The notes beneath the pieces were generated by a model, which worked only from the letters and a program-made list of their open reading frames with translations, searched no databases and was not told where the DNA came from. 64,000 nt of DNA from Leadbetterella sp964563435 (GTDB lineage Bacteria; Bacteroidota; Bacteroidia; Cytophagales; Spirosomataceae). The stretch covers positions 1 to 64,000 of the forward strand of contig CAZLXI010000011.1 in NCBI GenBank assembly GCA_964563435.1. The letters run 5' to 3'. Position numbers and translations under genes: made by a program. Shown here in pieces: positions 44,372-53,510 of the stretch. The stretch's first letter is position 1, and the number at the start of each line of letters is the position of its first letter.

Positions 44372-45828
44372 TACACCGTCATCAGCGTCAGATTGTTCGT
44401 CCTGTGCTGCTTCCCGAGCGGGTAGCTAGACATATTGATGAATTTATCTCCTTTCAGCAGCAGCCCCTTCTTCTCAATAAACTTATTGGCTTCATCGATC
44501 AGCAGCAGCTCGTTATCTGAATTTTCAAGATCACTCAGGGAAAACGCGTTCACTCCCCAATAGAGGCTCAGTTGGTTCAGGAGCTTTTCGTTTCCGGTGA
44601 TAATATAGATTTGCGATTTGGGGCGGTGGTGTGACAGGCGGAAAGCCGTGTAACCGGAGGTGGTCACTCCTACGATCGCCTTTACCCGCAGGTCACGGGC
44701 CAGCCGGCAGCCCATCATGATCACGTTATCATTATCTTTTTCTTTCGAAACGTAATTGGGATCGGTCACCCGTGTATGGTGCCGGTAATACAGCACGGCA
44801 GGGTCTCCCTGCTCTTCGACGTGCTGGATGGTCCGGGTCATGGTCTGCACGGCCAGTAAAGGATATTTCCCGGAAGCACTCTCGGCGCTCAGCATCACGG
44901 CATCCGCACCGTCAAGAACGGCATTGGCTACGTCGCCCACTTCCGCCCGCGTAGGCGTAGGACTGTCAATCATACTTTCCAGCATCTGGGTAGCCACGAT
45001 CACCGGTTTCACTGCCCGGTGGCATTTGCTAACCAGGGTTTTCTGGATGATAGGCACCTCTTCAGAAGGCATTTCCACGCCCAGGTCGCCCCGGGCCACC
45101 ATTACGGCATCCGTAGCTTCTATAATCTCATCCATATTCTGAATGGCCTCCGGCTTCTCCATTTTGGCAATTACGCGGGCCTGGGACCCTCTCTCCCGGA
45201 TATATTCCTTTATTTTCAGAATCTCCTCTGCTGTACGTACAAAAGACAGGGCGATCCAGTCCACGTCATGCTGCAAACCGAAATCGAGATCCCGGTAATC
45301 CTTTTCGGTCACCGAAGGCTGCGAAATATTGGTATTCGGAAGGTTAACTCCTTTCTTTTGCTTTAACAAACCTCCGTAAACCACTTCAGTAACTACTTCG
45401 TGGGTATCGGAGTTGATATCGATCACCTTCACCTCCAGTTTTCCGTCGTCCATGAGGATACGGTCGCCGATCTTCACATCCCTGTACATCCCGTCATACG
45501 GCGTGCTGGCGCGCTCCGAATTTCCTACAATATCCTCGTTTGTAAAGATAAAGCGGCTTCCCTTTTCAAGCGGTACACCGGCGTTGCCCCCTTCCATCAG
45601 ACCTACCCGGATCTTCGGTCCCTGGAGATCCTGAAGAATGGCACAGTGAAAGCCGTGCTCCCGGTTGATCTTTCTGATTCGGTCTATTCTTACCTTATGC
45701 TCCTCATGATTACCATGCGAAAAATTAAGTCTGAAAACATTTACTCCTGCCCGGGCCAGGGCGATCAGCATTTCTTCACTTTCCGAGGCCGGACCCACAG
45801 TAGCAACTATCTTGGTCTTCTTTATCAT
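44371..45828 (-). CDS. pyk: Pyruvate kinase
   Basis: 485 residues, normal for Pyk. It converts PEP and ADP to pyruvate and ATP. Visible motifs: 'KIVATVGPASESEEML' at the N-terminus, 'NFSHGNHEEH', 'ILQDLQGPKIRVG', the K-containing 'RVIAKMEKPEAI' and 'VMVARGDLGVEMPSEEVP'. A C-terminal regulatory domain (about 370-485) is present. It is a single-gene unit; its stop abuts a tandem repeat. Confidence 0.96.
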   Translation of the reverse strand: MIKKTKIVATVGPASESEEMLIALARAGVNVFRLNFSHGNHEEHKVRIDRIRKINREHGFHCAILQDLQGPKIRVGLMEGGNAGVPLEKGSRFIFTNEDIVGNSERASTPYDGMYRDVKIGDRILMDDGKLEVKVIDINSDTHEVVTEVVYGGLLKQKKGVNLPNTNISQPSVTEKDYRDLDFGLQHDVDWIALSFVRTAEEILKIKEYIRERGSQARVIAKMEKPEAIQNMDEIIEATDAVMVARGDLGVEMPSEEVPIIQKTLVSKCHRAVKPVIVATQMLESMIDSPTPTRAEVGDVANAVLDGADAVMLSAESASGKYPLLAVQTMTRTIQHVEEQGDPAVLYYRHHTRVTDPNYVSKEKDNDNVIMMGCRLARDLRVKAIVGVTTSGYTAFRLSHHRPKSQIYIITGNEKLLNQLSLYWGVNAFSLSDLENSDNELLLIDEANKFIEKKGLLLKGDKFINMSSYPLGKQHRTNNLTLMTV

Positions 45829-46027
45829 TACTTAAAACGGTTTTACTCCTTCTAAACGGGCTTTAATGCACTTCAAACAGGCTTTTATTCCTGAAAAAAT
45901 AAAAATACGGGTGTAAAATTAGACATATTCATTCATAGTAACAGAATAAAATATCAGATACTTTCGAAATGATTGGCATATTATTCTTAATTGGGCCTGT
46001 TCCCTTTCCATCCCGCCCGGATTTCCG

Positions 46028-46035
46028 TATTTTTG
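46028..46035 (+). promoter_or_regulatory. TAnnTTTG box upstream of leuA
   Basis: TATTTTTG lies 39 bases before the leuA ATG (46075). No TTG is at the usual distance upstream. Confidence 0.35.
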
Positions 46036-46074
46036 TTTGATCATTTAGCTACCCTTAATAATTTTATACTACGG

Positions 46075-47229
46075 ATGAGCGAGAAAATTTACGTGTTTGA
46101 CACCACGCTGAGAGATGGCGAACAGGTTCCGGGATGTCAGTTGAACATCGACGAAAAGATCATGATCGCCAGAGAGCTGGACAAGCTGGGTGTAGACATT
46201 ATAGAGGCCGGCTTCCCGGTGTCAAGCCCCGGTGATTTCAGGGCCGTAGAGGCCATTTCGCGGGCGGTGGAGAATGCTACGGTATGCGGACTTACGCGGG
46301 CCGTAAAAAAAGACATCGAAGTGGCTGCAGATGCGCTGAAGCATGCCCGGAAACCGCGTATCCATACGGGAATAGGTGCTTCGGACACCCACATAAAATA
46401 TAAATTCAACAGCACGCGGGAAGATATCCTGCAAAGAGGCGTGGAAGCCGTTAAGTTTGCCCGGACCTTTGTGGAAGATGTAGAGTTTTATGCGGAAGAT
46501 GCCGGCCGGGCCGACATCGAATTCCTGGCCCGCCTGACCGAAGCGGTGATTCATGCCGGAGCCACGGTGGTTAACCTGCCCGATACCACCGGGTATCTGC
46601 TGCCCAACCAGATGTTTGACCGCATCACTTACCTGATGAACCATGTGCCCAATGTGGATAAGGCCATCCTGTCGATGCATAACCATAACGACCTGGGACT
46701 GGCCACTGCCAATACCATTGCCGGGATCACCGCAGGCGCCCGCCAGGTGGAGGTCACCATCAACGGGATCGGCGAAAGGGCCGGGAATACCTCCCTCGAA
46801 GAAGTAGCCATGATCCTGAAGCTCCATAAGCACCTCGGCCTCCATACCGATATCCGCTCGGAAATGCTGGCCCCGCTGAGCCGCCTCGTCTCCAAAACCA
46901 TGCGCATGCCCGTACAGGCCAACAAAGCCATTGTGGGCCGCAATGCATTTGCCCACTCCTCCGGGATCCACCAGGACGGCTTCCTTAAGCATGCGGAGAC
47001 CTATGAGATCATGACCCCGCAGGAAGTAGGCATAGACAAATCAGACATCATCCTCACCGCAAGAAGCGGCCGGCACGCCCTGAAGCACCGCCTGGCCCTT
47101 TTAGGGTATGAGATCGAAAAAGAAGAGCTCAATGACGTCTACAGCCGGTTCCTCGAACTGGCCGACGAAATCAAAGAGGTGAACGACGGAAACCTGGTGT
47201 CACTAATGAAGGAATACCAGAGTATATGA
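46075..47229 (+). CDS. leuA: 2-isopropylmalate synthase, short form
   Basis: 384 residues from the ATG at 46075 (MSEKIYVFDTTLRDGEQVPG); the frame is open to 45991 but the family begins here. The catalytic core is complete: 'VFDTTLRDGEQVPGCQL', 'SMHNHNDLGLATAN' and 'NGIGERAGNTSLEEV'. It lacks the C-terminal leucine-binding regulatory domain of the 500-residue form and ends soon after 'VSLMKEYQSI', so feedback control by leucine through that domain is not expected. Homocitrate or citramalate synthase cannot be ruled out by sequence alone. No other leu gene is adjacent in the window. Confidence 0.85.
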   Translation: MSEKIYVFDTTLRDGEQVPGCQLNIDEKIMIARELDKLGVDIIEAGFPVSSPGDFRAVEAISRAVENATVCGLTRAVKKDIEVAADALKHARKPRIHTGIGASDTHIKYKFNSTREDILQRGVEAVKFARTFVEDVEFYAEDAGRADIEFLARLTEAVIHAGATVVNLPDTTGYLLPNQMFDRITYLMNHVPNVDKAILSMHNHNDLGLATANTIAGITAGARQVEVTINGIGERAGNTSLEEVAMILKLHKHLGLHTDIRSEMLAPLSRLVSKTMRMPVQANKAIVGRNAFAHSSGIHQDGFLKHAETYEIMTPQEVGIDKSDIILTARSGRHALKHRLALLGYEIEKEELNDVYSRFLELADEIKEVNDGNLVSLMKEYQSI

Positions 47230-47322
47230 GTAGTAGGAAAATGTGGTCGACTACTGGTTCTGACTTGATAATAATCGAAGGATCATGCTCTAAAATTAAG
47301 ATTTCTGCACCCAAATGAGATT

Positions 47323-47901
47323 ATGACAGACGATATTAACCAGGGAATTCCAAAAGCTTACTTTGAACTGGACAATGCGACCAGAGAAAGTGGCTTTACA
47401 ATGGCTTCCGATAAATTGACCTGTTCTTTACTTAAAACACTCGCCGCTTCAAAGCCCTTTGGTAAATTTCTTGAACTCGGAACAGGCACCGGACTATCAA
47501 CCGCCTGGATCCTGGATGGTATGGATGAATGTTCTACATTAATATCGTTCGATCATGAAGAGAGTTTTTTGAAGATTGCTGAAAAATTTTTAGGTCAGGA
47601 CAAAAGATTGAATTTAGTTCTTTCCGATGGAGAGGTTTGGGTAAAAAATAATCCGGGCAGGAGGTTTGACTATATCTTTGCTGACACATGGCATGGAAAA
47701 TACTTATTCTTAGACGAAGTGTTGGAAATGTTAAACACCGGCGGACTGTATATTGTAGACGATATGCTGCCACAACCCAATTGGCCTGAAGGGCACCAGG
47801 AAAAAGCAACTAATTTTGTAAAATACTTAGAAAACCGAAGTGACCTGACTCTGACAAAACTAAATTGGGCAACCGGAATAATAATAGCTGTAAAAAAATA
47901 G
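47323..47901 (+). CDS. Class I SAM-dependent methyltransferase
   Basis: 192 residues. The SAM-binding motif 'FLELGTGTGLSTAWILDG' is at about 47-64, followed by an acidic end of strand 2 ('SFDHEESFLKIAEKFL') and 'IFADTWHGKYLFLDEVLEML'. This layout matches the O-methyltransferase (methyltransf_24) type. No substrate motif is visible. It stands alone between leuA and plsY and reads more AT-rich than both, so it may have been acquired; this is a weak inference. Confidence 0.8.
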   Translation: MTDDINQGIPKAYFELDNATRESGFTMASDKLTCSLLKTLAASKPFGKFLELGTGTGLSTAWILDGMDECSTLISFDHEESFLKIAEKFLGQDKRLNLVLSDGEVWVKNNPGRRFDYIFADTWHGKYLFLDEVLEMLNTGGLYIVDDMLPQPNWPEGHQEKATNFVKYLENRSDLTLTKLNWATGIIIAVKK

Positions 47902-48023
47902 CACGGAAAATCGGTGACCACCGGTAAAGGTTTTGTATAAGACGGACTGAAGTGCAGAATCAACTGGCTGCTTCCTGCTCACAACTTTGTACTATTTTAA
48001 CATATCGTCCCGATTTCTTTTTG

Positions 48024-48031
48024 TAGCTTTG
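48024..48031 (+). promoter_or_regulatory. TAnnTTTG box upstream of plsY
   Basis: TAGCTTTG lies 19 bases before the plsY ATG at 48051. The -33 TTG is not at a good spacing. Confidence 0.4.
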
Positions 48032-48050
48032 CCGAAATTTCAGATCATCT

Positions 48051-48629
48051 ATGCTATATTTAGAATATGCGCTTGCATTTCTAATCGGTTCTATTCCAAC
48101 CGCTTATTGGTACGCCAAGTTCGTTCACAACCTGGATATAAGGCAACACGGCAGTGGCAACATCGGTGCCACCAATTCCCTGCGGGTACTGGGCAGGAAA
48201 GCCGGGATAATTGTATTATTTTTTGATCTGTTGAAAGGATTGCTCCCTGTGCTGATCGCCCGAAAACTGGGATTTGCTCCTGAGAACGTACTTTTAACCG
48301 GCGTGTTGGCTGTTCTGGGTCACCTGTTTTCCCCCTTTGTCGGCTTTAAGGGCGGTAAAGGAATTGCCACCGCCCTGGGGGTTATCCTGGCCTTTTCTCC
48401 TTTGAGCGCCCTGGTCAGTGTAGTGATTTTCGGTATTGTTCTTTACTTTTCCCGCTATGTTTCGCTGGGCTCTGTCTGCGGAGTTCTGACCTTTTGGGCC
48501 TATACCTTCTTTCAGCCCGGCAGATCATGGCAGATCCTCCTCATTGCTTCGGTATTAGCTGCCTTACTGATCATTTCCCACCGGAAAAACCTGGGCCGTG
48601 TATTGAACGGCACGGAAAATAAGATTTGA
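48051..48629 (+). CDS. plsY: Glycerol-3-phosphate acyltransferase PlsY
   Basis: 192 residues with about five membrane helices. PlsY transfers acyl groups from acyl-phosphate to glycerol-3-phosphate, the first step of phospholipid synthesis. The three PlsY motifs are visible: 'IGSIPTAYWYAKFVHNLDIR' (motif 1), 'HGSGNIGATNSLRVLGRKAG' (just after it) and 'GHLFSPFVGFKGGKGIAT' (motif 2). It converges on recO, and a GTTCCGG hairpin sits between the two stops. Confidence 0.94.
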   Translation: MLYLEYALAFLIGSIPTAYWYAKFVHNLDIRQHGSGNIGATNSLRVLGRKAGIIVLFFDLLKGLLPVLIARKLGFAPENVLLTGVLAVLGHLFSPFVGFKGGKGIATALGVILAFSPLSALVSVVIFGIVLYFSRYVSLGSVCGVLTFWAYTFFQPGRSWQILLIASVLAALLIISHRKNLGRVLNGTENKI

Positions 48630-48630
48630 A

Positions 48631-48711
48631 GTTCCGGGTTCCGGGTTCCGGGTAGTGAGTTGGAGGTACCTTACACGTTACCATTGTCCCTCGGAACCCG
48701 GAACCCGGAAC
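48631..48711. repeat. GTTCCGG-type hairpin between convergent plsY and recO
   Basis: Perfect 20-base arms GTTCCGGGTTCCGGGTTCCG (48631-48650) and its complement (48692-48711), which are nearly three seven-base GTTCCGG units. The plsY stop (48627-48629) is one base before the left arm. GTAGTGAG follows each arm, and the recO stop TAG (48715-48717) falls inside that GTAGTGAG. Confidence 0.92.
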
Positions 48712-48714
48712 TCA

Positions 48715-49398
48715 CTACTCTAACACTTCCTTGAGCACCTGCACCGACCGCGCACCCGTAAAGCTGTCGAGGTTCAGCCGGTAGAAGTCTATCAGGTGAT
48801 CCAGCGCCCGCATACGTTCGTTTTTACCGATGTCGAGCCGGTGGCCAAAGGGCATTTCCAGTATTTTTTGTAATACGGCCTCTTCCCCCGTGCTCACGGC
48901 CATACCGTGCTCCAGCAGCTGCTTGCGAATATCCCGGGCAGTTTCCGGGCCGAAACCCAGGTAAGCGCTGAGACTCATCAGGAAAAACAGGTGAAAATTT
49001 TCTATCTGCTCTTCGTGCTCTTCGAGGAACAGCAAAGCCTCCTGCAGGAAATCAAAGAGCGTACTGTTTCCGGTATGTTCCCGGAGGGTTAACACCAATA
49101 TCTCGGTGAGGAAGATGCCCAGGGTCATCTTTTTAATATCAGTGGGAATCCGGTAAAAAGGATGCCCGCATTTGATCTCAGAGATCCGCTGAATTTCAGC
49201 ACCTGGTTTAAAATAAACCACCAGATCTACAAGGGTCAACGGCTGAAAAAGAGCAATCTTTCCCTTACTTCGCGCACTGCGTACCCCGTTCTCTACGTAG
49301 GTTTGCAACCCGAACTCTTCGGTATATATCTTCACGATAATGGAGGTTTCCTTATACCGGATGTAGTTTAATACAATACCTCTTGTTTTATGCAGCAT
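48715..49398 (-). CDS. recO: DNA repair protein RecO
   Basis: 227 residues. RecO anneals single strands and helps load RecA at gaps. The N-terminal OB-fold is indicated by 'MLHKTRGIVLNYIRYKETSIIVKIYTEEFGLQTYVENGVR'-type sequence (quoted in short pieces elsewhere: 'RYKETSIIVKIYTEEFGLQT'). The C-terminal helical half follows ('LEEHEEQIENFHLFFLMSLS', 'GFGPETARDIRK'). The zinc-binding cysteines of some RecO proteins are absent, as is common in Bacteroidota. The start overlaps the upstream COX3-like gene by 11 bases. Its last codons and stop are contributed by a GTAGTGA repeat. Confidence 0.9.
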   Translation of the reverse strand: MLHKTRGIVLNYIRYKETSIIVKIYTEEFGLQTYVENGVRSARSKGKIALFQPLTLVDLVVYFKPGAEIQRISEIKCGHPFYRIPTDIKKMTLGIFLTEILVLTLREHTGNSTLFDFLQEALLFLEEHEEQIENFHLFFLMSLSAYLGFGPETARDIRKQLLEHGMAVSTGEEAVLQKILEMPFGHRLDIGKNERMRALDHLIDFYRLNLDSFTGARSVQVLKEVLE

Positions 49399-49972
49399 GA
49401 CCTCTGAGATAAATTATCACCGCGGCCCATAATATCGTCACAAATGTCATATACCTCACCAGTAATTTCATGGTTAGTATATTGGGCGGGTTGACGCTGA
49501 ATATAAACGTCTCTACATAGTCTCTCCTGCGGTAAACCCGGGCCAGCCATACGCCGTTAGCCAGCACTCCGGCCAGCACAAACAGCAAATGGATCGCACT
49601 TAGAAATACAAAGTAATAATGCCCCTGCTGAGCAGGATCTGGCCCGGCTTTCCGCATGGGAAGACTTGCCGTCTGAAAAATCACAAAAAGCAGACCGGCG
49701 CCAAAAGAACCAACCAGGCAGACCCGGAAAGTCCTAAACCGCTGAAGCCGGAAAAAACGCTCGCTTAATGCCAGAAAAATAAGCGCCAGGATCAGAATAG
49801 CCAGCCCTGCGTAAACCATCAGCCCCAGCTCCGGGAGTAAAAGGATCCCGGCTTTGAGATTCCGCGTGAACTTATAGAGGGCAAACAGCATAGCTACAAG
49901 CATGGAAAACATGCCCAAAGCCAGGAGAAAGCCGTACGGTTCATATCTTTTTATCCCCTTTTCATCGCCCAT
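49388..49972 (-). CDS. Heme-copper oxidase subunit III-like membrane protein
   Basis: 194 residues with five predicted transmembrane helices. The pattern matches the small COX3-like family: the first helix (about 13-33), a hydrophobic pair about 42-68, 'SFGAGLLFVIFQTASLP', the His-containing 'HYYFVFLSAIHLLFVLAG' helix and the last helix 'YMTFVTILWAAVIIYL'. A subunit III assists cytochrome oxidase and does not bind haem. No subunit I or II gene is adjacent, and it is partly overlapping recO, so it is an orphan or a divergent relative. Function by similarity only. Confidence 0.6.
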   Translation of the reverse strand: MGDEKGIKRYEPYGFLLALGMFSMLVAMLFALYKFTRNLKAGILLLPELGLMVYAGLAILILALIFLALSERFFRLQRFRTFRVCLVGSFGAGLLFVIFQTASLPMRKAGPDPAQQGHYYFVFLSAIHLLFVLAGVLANGVWLARVYRRRDYVETFIFSVNPPNILTMKLLVRYMTFVTILWAAVIIYLRGHAA

Positions 49973-50041
49973 TCCGTAGAATCCGCTATATTTAGCTCAA
50001 ATTTAGAAACCAATACCAACTTTAAAAAATTAAAAAGTTAC

Positions 50042-52063
50042 GTGAGAGTTTTATACGGAATTGCTTTTCTGATCTTTCTTCCTCTTGTGAGCGCATTTGC
50101 TCAAGATATCTGTTCCGATAGCCGGTATCAGCCGGGTGGGTTTGCGCTGGGCAGCACCGATATATGCCATAATGAAACCGTGACCATCACCAATACCGGT
50201 GGCGTGGAAAACCCGAAATATTATTATAATTACCGCGGAGAATCGTACGAGGAGGTTTTGGCACTGGGCGGTATCACTCTTGATTTCAGCACAGTCACCC
50301 GGCCCGGTCTCTACCAGGTAATCCAGGTAGGAAAAAAGGAAGGAAAGGAAACGGTGCAATGCCGGGAAATAAAAGTGCGGAATTCCACTACACCGGTCTT
50401 TAGCTATAACTTCTGTACCGTCAGTAACAATAACCCTACAAGGATAGAAGTTATTATCCCCTCTCACCCCCTCAATGACTATGACAGCTATATCATTGAG
50501 CTGAATGGAAATCCCCACCCTGTAACCGGAACCAACATTCCTTACAGTTTTCCCGTTCAGAATATCCCCAACTCCTTAAAAGTTACGGGTGTCGGCGGCC
50601 CCAAAACCTGCAGCTCGGTACCTCAAACAACTATGGTACAACCCTACAATCCTAACGGCAGAAACTACGAATATTACCCCGAGATCAAAGAGCTGAGAGT
50701 ATTGGACGATAAGAGCATACGCATTGATTTCCAGGGCCAGTACGAAGAATCCTATAACCTGTTCCGGTACGAGGCCGGCCAACCCAATATGGGCCTGTCA
50801 CCGGTTCGGACGAGCCTCAAACCTTCAGTTCCGGTAACCGATACTCCCGCAAACCCTGACCAGGTTTACTGCTATTTTATTCAGCCTGCTACTGCGACCA
50901 ACTGCGGCCTTTTTCCCCTGCGATCGGCCGACATCTGTTCTGTACCGTTGACTTTACCCCTACAGCCCACCCCCATTATAAACTATTTGAGGTGGGGTGC
51001 CTACACCGAATCCGCCACCAGTCCGCCCCGATTCCAACAAATGGAAGTAATGAACCTTATTGAAGGAGAATCATCCGTTCTTGCATCCCTAAATAAAGAG
51101 ATCAGAAATTACCAGCATAATCATGGTGACTGCTCGAAAAAAAACTGTTACCGGATCAGACTTAACTATGCAGGGGTTATTAACGGTGCCAATTATTATG
51201 GCACCAGTCTTTCCAACCAGCTCTGCGTCGATCACCGGCTGGAGCTGACCGGATTCCCGCCAAACGCCTTTGTCAGTACCGAAAACAGGCAAAACCTCAT
51301 TCGTTTTGACCCGGACAAAAACAGTCCTTATACCCTCGACCGCTGGGAGCTTTATAAATTTGACGGAACCGTTTACAATCTCCTGGAAACCCTGCCCGCC
51401 GGTGCTTCCACCCCCGTTATAACGGACCCGGGCCCGGCGACACAAAGTGAAAAATATAAGGTGAGGTATGTGGATGAGTGTAAGAACGTTTCGGCCTTCT
51501 CGCCCGAGATTAGCTCTCTGGCTCTCTCTGAAGACAACGACAACGTGCTTGACTGGACCAACGGCAACCCCTTTGCCGAAGCAGATATTGTGCACTACGA
51601 GGTGCTTTATTATGAAGGCGAGAATCAGAATAATCTTCTGGGCACGCGGCGGGTAAACCCTTCCATATTTTCTCACCCTGTAAACTCCGCTTCGTTCACC
51701 AACATGGGGACTTTCAGACTTAAAGCCGTCAGCAGTGATGGCCGGGAATCATTTTCCAACCCGGTTACCTTTGCCGTTAAAGGGGCTATTTATTTACCCT
51801 CAGCCTTTACCCCCAACGGAGACCAGATCAACGATTCCTTTACTATTAAAGGCAATCTGGGAGGAATTAAAACCTTCCACATGGCGATCTTCAGCTCATC
51901 AGGCCAGAAGATTGCCGACGTCACGGATCCTTCTCAGGGATGGGACGGCAAATTGCCGAACGGCACCCCTGCTATCTTCGGCAACTACCTCTATACCCTC
52001 AAAGCCGAAATGACAAACGGACACTTTATCGACAAAAACGGCAGCTTTGTGCTACTGTATTAA
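50042..52063 (+). CDS. Secreted protein with gliding-motility-type C-terminal domain
   Basis: 673 residues from a GTG start (50042). A signal peptide ends 'LVSAFAQ'. The body contains several Ig-like beta modules with paired Cys ('CSDSRYQPGGFALGSTDICH', 'CSKKNCYRIRLNY'). The last 90 residues ('AIYLPSAFTPNGDQINDSF', 'MAIFSSSGQKIADVTD', 'WDGKLPNGTPAIFGNYLY') form the CHU_C / T9SS type B sorting domain, which targets proteins for export through type IX secretion. The passenger function is unknown, probably adhesive. The stop TAA begins an AAAAGTT repeat. Confidence 0.85.
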   Translation: MRVLYGIAFLIFLPLVSAFAQDICSDSRYQPGGFALGSTDICHNETVTITNTGGVENPKYYYNYRGESYEEVLALGGITLDFSTVTRPGLYQVIQVGKKEGKETVQCREIKVRNSTTPVFSYNFCTVSNNNPTRIEVIIPSHPLNDYDSYIIELNGNPHPVTGTNIPYSFPVQNIPNSLKVTGVGGPKTCSSVPQTTMVQPYNPNGRNYEYYPEIKELRVLDDKSIRIDFQGQYEESYNLFRYEAGQPNMGLSPVRTSLKPSVPVTDTPANPDQVYCYFIQPATATNCGLFPLRSADICSVPLTLPLQPTPIINYLRWGAYTESATSPPRFQQMEVMNLIEGESSVLASLNKEIRNYQHNHGDCSKKNCYRIRLNYAGVINGANYYGTSLSNQLCVDHRLELTGFPPNAFVSTENRQNLIRFDPDKNSPYTLDRWELYKFDGTVYNLLETLPAGASTPVITDPGPATQSEKYKVRYVDECKNVSAFSPEISSLALSEDNDNVLDWTNGNPFAEADIVHYEVLYYEGENQNNLLGTRRVNPSIFSHPVNSASFTNMGTFRLKAVSSDGRESFSNPVTFAVKGAIYLPSAFTPNGDQINDSFTIKGNLGGIKTFHMAIFSSSGQKIADVTDPSQGWDGKLPNGTPAIFGNYLYTLKAEMTNGHFIDKNGSFVLLY

Positions 52064-52074
52064 GTTAAAAACTA

Positions 52075-52165
52075 AAAGTTAATAGTTAAAAGTTAAGGTA
52101 CAATAAGTATATATATAATAAATGGCTCCTAAACTTTTCACTTTTATCTTTTAACTTTTAACTTT
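52075..52165. repeat. AAAAGTT-type hairpin between the CHU_C gene and rimO
   Basis: Arms AAAGTTAATAGTTAAAAG (52075-52092) and CTTTTAACTTTTAACTTT (52148-52165), 17 of 18 positions complementary. It starts 12 bases after the stop codon of the CHU_C gene and ends 34 bases before the rimO ATG, so the context is tandem, not convergent. Confidence 0.88.
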
Positions 52166-52199
52166 CCCCCCGACCTTTGCACCCCAAAACGGGTAGGGA

Positions 52200-53510
52200 A
52201 TGAAAACAAAGGGCAATAAAAAGACAAAGATCAATATCGTAACACTGGGCTGTTCCAAAAACCTGGTGGACTCTGAGATGCTGTATACCCAACTCCGGGG
52301 AAACGGCATGAATGTTAGCCATGAGTCAGCCAGGGATGATTCGCAGATCGTGGTGATCAACACCTGCGGGTTCATTGATAACGCCAAGCAGGAAAGCATC
52401 GACACCATCCTGCGGTACGTGGATGCCAAGCAGGCCGGCCAGGTGGAAAAGGTGTTTGTGACGGGTTGTCTCTCCCACCGCTATCGCGATGAGCTGGAAA
52501 CCGAGATTCCCCAGGTAGATTCCTGGTTCGGCACCAATGAGCTTCCCCGCCTCCTGAAAACACTGAAAGCCGATTATAAGCATGAGCTCATCGGCGAACG
52601 GCTCCTCACCACCCCTGCCCACTACGCTTACATGAAGATCGCGGAAGGCTGTGATCGGCCCTGCAGCTTCTGCGCTATTCCGCTGATGCGCGGGAAGCAC
52701 GAGTCACGCCCTATGGAAGAGCTGCTCCTTTCAGCGAAAAATATGGTGGCCAAAGGCACAAAGGAGATCATCCTCATTGCCCAGGACCTGACCTACTACG
52801 GACTGGACCTTTACAAAAAAAGAAACCTGTCGGAGCTGATGGCGAGACTCTCGGACATCGACGGGCTCGAGTGGATACGGCTGCAATACGCATATCCTGC
52901 CGGGTTTCCTATGGACATCCTGGACGTCATGGCCGAACGCTCCAACATTTGCAAATACCTCGATATGCCCCTGCAGCACGGTTCCAGCGAAATGCTGAAA
53001 AAAATGCGCCGTGGCATCGACCGGCCCAAAACCGAACGACTGCTCGACAGCATCCGGCAAAGGATCCCGGACATCCACCTGAGAACCACGCTGATCGTGG
53101 GGCATCCGGGAGAAACAGAAGAGATGTTTGAGGAAATGTACCGTTTTGTAGAATCTCAACGATTTGAACGCCTGGGAGTTTTTCAATACTCCCATGAAGA
53201 GCAGACCCACTCCTATTCCTTTGAAGATGATGTTACACCGGAAGAAAAACAGGAAAGAACCGACCTCATCATGGAGCTTCAACAGGGCATTTCCGAAGAA
53301 AAAAACAAAGCCAAAATCGGGAAAGAGTTCAGGGTGCTGATCGACAAGAAAGAAAGCGGGCATTTTGTAGGCCGAACGGAGTTTGACTCGCCTGAAGTAG
53401 ACAATGAAGTGCTCATTCCGGCAGAGCATTATGTACGGACCGGCGACTTTACCCGGGTAAAGATCACTTCAGCTACGGAATTCGACCTCTACGGAGTACC
53501 GGTTATCTGA
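52200..53510 (+). CDS. rimO: Ribosomal protein S12 methylthiotransferase RimO
   Basis: 436 residues, normal for RimO, which methylthiolates S12 Asp88 (E. coli numbering). The N-terminal UPF0004 domain has its Cys ligands in 'VTLGCSKNLVDSEM', 'VVINTCGFIDNA' and 'VTGCLSHRY'. The radical SAM motif is CDRPCSFC (Cys151, Cys155, Cys158). A C-terminal TRAM domain ends 'TEFDLYGVPVI'. The start MKTKGNKKTKINIVTLGC follows a GACCTTTG stretch. It converges on the next gene and overlaps it by eight bases. Confidence 0.95.
   Translation: MKTKGNKKTKINIVTLGCSKNLVDSEMLYTQLRGNGMNVSHESARDDSQIVVINTCGFIDNAKQESIDTILRYVDAKQAGQVEKVFVTGCLSHRYRDELETEIPQVDSWFGTNELPRLLKTLKADYKHELIGERLLTTPAHYAYMKIAEGCDRPCSFCAIPLMRGKHESRPMEELLLSAKNMVAKGTKEIILIAQDLTYYGLDLYKKRNLSELMARLSDIDGLEWIRLQYAYPAGFPMDILDVMAERSNICKYLDMPLQHGSSEMLKKMRRGIDRPKTERLLDSIRQRIPDIHLRTTLIVGHPGETEEMFEEMYRFVESQRFERLGVFQYSHEEQTHSYSFEDDVTPEEKQERTDLIMELQQGISEEKNKAKIGKEFRVLIDKKESGHFVGRTEFDSPEVDNEVLIPAEHYVRTGDFTRVKITSATEFDLYGVPVI

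Noticed and set aside
46222..46992. 256-codon frame opposite leuA
   Set aside because: Mirror of a conserved coding region; composition is that of a complementary-strand artefact.
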